Origin: Jeotgalicoccus nanhaiensis
Lineage (GTDB): Bacteria > Bacillota > Bacilli > Staphylococcales > Salinicoccaceae
NCBI GenBank assembly: GCA_004570955.1
Contig: SPPL01000003.1
Span: 248,001 to 312,000 of the forward strand
DNA length: 64,000 nucleotides
Direction: 5' to 3'
The notes under the pieces were generated by a model. The model saw only the letters and a program-made list of their open reading frames with translations, was not told the DNA's origin and did no database searches. Below are positions 61,881 through 64,000 of the stretch, piece after piece. A program made the translations under genes and the position numbers. Numbering within the stretch: position 1 is the first letter of the stretch; every line of letters begins with the position of its first letter.

Positions 61881-62990
61881 TTAATTAGATTCATCGTCTT
61901 CTTCATCATCTTCCTGTAATTGATTATAGCGGTATTGTTGACGGTAAGAATAAGTCACACTGCGAATTTTCTCCTCGCTTTCGGCAGTAGAACCCAGGGC
62001 GCCTGCCAATATACCGAGAGAAGTTGTAAACCATATCAGATTTACATAATTCATTACAGTGAAATCCGTATCAGCCTGTGTCCAGTCATTAAAGATTGCC
62101 GGCGGCACAAACATAGTAATCGATACCGTAAGAAGCAGGTAAAGAATAAAGTAGTTAATGACAGTAACAAACAAAAGTGTCATAAAGGTTGTAAGATTGT
62201 AGAGCCACCGGTAATGAACTGATGTTTTTGACGATTGCCCTTCCCATAATTTATGAGCATAAATTAACCAAAAGACCATCCCTATTACAGAGAACAGTGC
62301 TAACGTTATCAGACGCCAGGCATGGTAATCTATACTGAGCTGCCAAGGGGTGGAGAATATGGAAATGTATGTACCGGTCGCAAAAGCCAGCGATACCAGC
62401 GTTTTAAAATTAGTGACAATCGACCAGGGCTCATTCATATAGGTCATACCTAAAATAATTTTCAACCAGCCGATAACATATGAATTAATAATGTAGCGGT
62501 TGGTACTCTCGTTTTCTTCTACAGGTGTTTCAGGAGAGATATTCATCACCGTAGGCGTACTGAGCTTGCTGCTGTCGAATGCTGCACTGTCCACATTATA
62601 TTGATAAAGATATTCGAGATGATGTATGAGCATCCGTTTTAATTTTCTTTTTAAAATTAAAAACCCGAGGGAAGGAAGAGAGAGCAGGGAGACTGACTTG
62701 TGGGAATCAAACTCCGATACAACAACTTTGTGGTTGGATAAGCTCGGTAAATCGGTAATGCCGATTACATAATCCCATTTATTCCGCTCTTTTATATTAA
62801 CCATTCTGTGAATCGTTTCATTAATATATTCAGAAGAACTCGTCAGAATACTTTCTTCACATTCAAATTTCCAGTCATAATCACTGTCTATGAACTCTTC
62901 GGCAAGCTTCGGCAGATCTTCAAGAATTTTATCAATCAGTACCCGCGGCATCCGGGGAGCTGGAATCAAACCAACAGTTAAAGAAGGCAT
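61881..62990 (-). CDS. Conserved membrane protein of unknown function, paralogue B
   Basis: A 369-residue paralogue of the downstream protein. Shared features are the opening LTVGLIPAPRMPRVLIDKIL, WDYVIGITDLPSL, the SLPSLGF turn, the membrane region (about 210-345) and a tyrosine/arginine-rich C terminus with YSYRQQYRYNQLQEDDEEDD. AAAGGAG precedes the ATG at 62990, giving nearly equal length to its paralogue. A longer frame starting further up lacks a ribosome site. The two genes form one operon, divergent from the SDR gene. Confidence 0.75.
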   Translation of the reverse strand: MPSLTVGLIPAPRMPRVLIDKILEDLPKLAEEFIDSDYDWKFECEESILTSSSEYINETIHRMVNIKERNKWDYVIGITDLPSLSNHKVVVSEFDSHKSVSLLSLPSLGFLILKRKLKRMLIHHLEYLYQYNVDSAAFDSSKLSTPTVMNISPETPVEENESTNRYIINSYVIGWLKIILGMTYMNEPWSIVTNFKTLVSLAFATGTYISIFSTPWQLSIDYHAWRLITLALFSVIGMVFWLIYAHKLWEGQSSKTSVHYRWLYNLTTFMTLLFVTVINYFILYLLLTVSITMFVPPAIFNDWTQADTDFTVMNYVNLIWFTTSLGILAGALGSTAESEEKIRSVTYSYRQQYRYNQLQEDDEEDDESN

Positions 62991-63088
62991 AGAATTCTCC
63001 TTTCTGTAATCATTTAAGTAAAGCGCAGCATTATCAGCTATTACCCTTTTTACCCTGTTTACAGACATATAAATTATATTTTTGTCAT

Positions 63089-63106
63089 TTGTGAACAAAA
63101 TCACAT
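63089..63106. promoter_or_regulatory. Rex-like site in the divergent intergenic region
   Basis: TTGTGA-ACAAAA-TCACAT matches the Rex form TTGTGA-N6-TCACAA at 11 of 12 half-site positions. It lies about 100 bases upstream of both genes. It could make either unit redox (NADH/NAD+) responsive. This is predicted only. Confidence 0.45.
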
Positions 63107-63191
63107 AATGTTTTAGCAGTTTCTCCATATTATCTGAAGATTCTAATGATATAATGAATTTAAGAAAGAAAATCATTTTGGAGGTAATACA

Positions 63192-63920
63192 ATGGCAAAG
63201 CTGCAGAACAAAGTCGTCGTTATCACAGGTGGTATTTCAGGAATCGGCAAAGCATCAGCAGATTTATTTAAAGAAGAAGGAGCCAAATTAGTACTTGTAG
63301 ATCTAGATGAAGAAAAAGGGAAAAAAGTTGCAGAAGAACTCGGCGGTGAGACTATTTTCGTGCAGGCAGATGTAACGAGTGAAGAAGACGCTAAAAGAGT
63401 ATTTGATAAAACAGCAGAGAAATTCGGACGTATCGATATTCTGTTCAATAATGCGGGGATCGGGGCAACTAAACCGACACATGAAGTTTCTTATGCAGAA
63501 TACCGCAAGACTGTAAATGTCGACCTCGATGCAGTATTCTTATTCTCAAAACTCGCAATCGATTACTTCCGGGAGCAGGGAAGCGGAAATATTATTAACA
63601 CAGCTTCCATGTATGGCTGGATTGGTGCAGCGGGTAATGCTGCTTATAACGCAGCGAAAGGCGGTGTCATTAACCTGACACGCTCGCTCGGTATCGAGTA
63701 TGCTAAAGAAAATATCAGGGTAAACGCATTATGCCCAGGCTTCATTGATACACCGATTATTCCGGCAGAAATGAAGCAGTCTTTATCGGATATTACTCCA
63801 ATCGGTCGTCTCGGTACATCTGAAGAGATGGCTAAAGCAGCCTTATTCTTGGCTTCGGATGACTCTTCGTTTATGACAGCAAATACTTTAACTGTCGACG
63901 GAGGATTTACAGCACAATAA
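63192..63920 (+). CDS. Short-chain dehydrogenase/reductase
   Basis: A 242-residue classical SDR. It has the cofactor loop TGGISGIGKA, the NNAG motif (FNNAGIGA), active-site Ser in NTASMYGWIG and the catalytic YNAAKGG (Tyr and Lys). LCPGFIDTPI follows. Asp at the end of strand 2 (LVDLDEEK) suggests NAD rather than NADP use. The substrate is not known. TTGGAGG lies before the ATG. It has its own promoter region, shared with the divergent membrane-protein operon. Confidence 0.88.
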   Translation: MAKLQNKVVVITGGISGIGKASADLFKEEGAKLVLVDLDEEKGKKVAEELGGETIFVQADVTSEEDAKRVFDKTAEKFGRIDILFNNAGIGATKPTHEVSYAEYRKTVNVDLDAVFLFSKLAIDYFREQGSGNIINTASMYGWIGAAGNAAYNAAKGGVINLTRSLGIEYAKENIRVNALCPGFIDTPIIPAEMKQSLSDITPIGRLGTSEEMAKAALFLASDDSSFMTANTLTVDGGFTAQ

Positions 63921-63933
63921 ATTATAACGGCAA

Positions 63934-63969
63934 AACAACGTCCGCAGCAGTTTGCGGACGTTGTTTTTT
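63934..63969 (+). terminator. Terminator after the SDR gene
   Basis: AACAACGTCCGCA and TGCGGACGTTGTT arms with a six-base loop and following T run. Confidence 0.92.
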
Positions 63970-64000
63970 AGTGCTTATCTTTAATTAATATAACGGTGTT

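Noticed and set aside
61881-63176. Longer start for paralogue B (431 residues)
   Set aside because: The extra N terminus spans the Rex-like site and promoter region and lacks a ribosome site. The shorter start matches the length of its paralogue.

Overview
The window looks like ordinary chromosome from a low-GC Gram-positive coccus of the Staphylococcaceae, most likely near Jeotgalicoccus or Salinicoccus rather than Staphylococcus itself. Support for this: strong GGAGG-type ribosome sites, moderately AT-rich composition, a heme-responsive HssRS-Hrt module whose phospho-acceptor residues fall at the S. aureus numbers, an MhqR quinone operon, a pI258-type arsRBC operon, Fur-type 7-1-7 boxes and a SulP/Usp pair. 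The genus is inference. There are no rRNA, tRNA, CRISPR, prophage or IS genes.

Layout. 1-5 kb: start of an RND transporter gene, a DUF6176 gene, SulP permease plus Usp, aldehyde dehydrogenase plus DUF779, and a 31-residue membrane peptide gene. 5-10 kb: MATE exporter, then a visibly AT-richer five-gene block (ABC ATPase, permease, small membrane protein, response regulator, sensor kinase) resembling antimicrobial-peptide sensing and immunity modules. 10-12 kb: arsRBC. 12-16.6 kb (minus): M20 hydrolase, YkvI-type permease, N-acylamino acid racemase and GNAT, which together match the D-to-L amino acid conversion route through N-succinyl intermediates. 16.7-20.4 kb: mhqR, two ring-cleaving dioxygenases, a flavin reductase-like protein and an esterase. 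20.5-29.3 kb: two PuuD-like hydrolases, an orphan oligopeptide-binding lipoprotein, PAP2 phosphatase, HTH-DUF1232 protein, MgtE, S66 peptidase, a lipoprotein with an internal duplication, and thymidine kinase.

29.4-32.4 kb holds the most unusual module: a Crp/Fnr regulator, a metal-type P-ATPase with non-canonical CPG, HH and HEAS motifs, and a small HMA metallochaperone. The ATPase and chaperone each have a TTGA-N6-TCAA dyad exactly 22 nt upstream of a -10 hexamer, the geometry of FNR class II activation. 32.4-36.8 kb: PhnA-like protein and a Fur-controlled siderophore importer. 36.9-42.5 kb: DUF1722, CHAP protein, fructosamine kinase, methyltransferase, TauE exporter, PopT-type lipid carrier translocase, CDF transporter and a GNAT. 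42.5-47.4 kb: a LysR gene divergent from a MetE-like gene and an MFS transporter, then flavohemoglobin. 47.4-53.2 kb: YtkA-like and PepSY proteins, then hssR-hssS-hrtB-hrtA with an HssR direct repeat. 53.3-64 kb: YfcC-type carrier, SDR, aldehyde dehydrogenase, osmolyte ABC importer, a 41-bp tandem repeat, aldo/keto reductase, two paralogous membrane proteins of unknown function, and an SDR with a Rex-like site in the shared upstream region.

A recurrent theme is stress and metal handling: arsenic, heme, iron, quinones, aldehydes, nitric oxide and osmotic stress.
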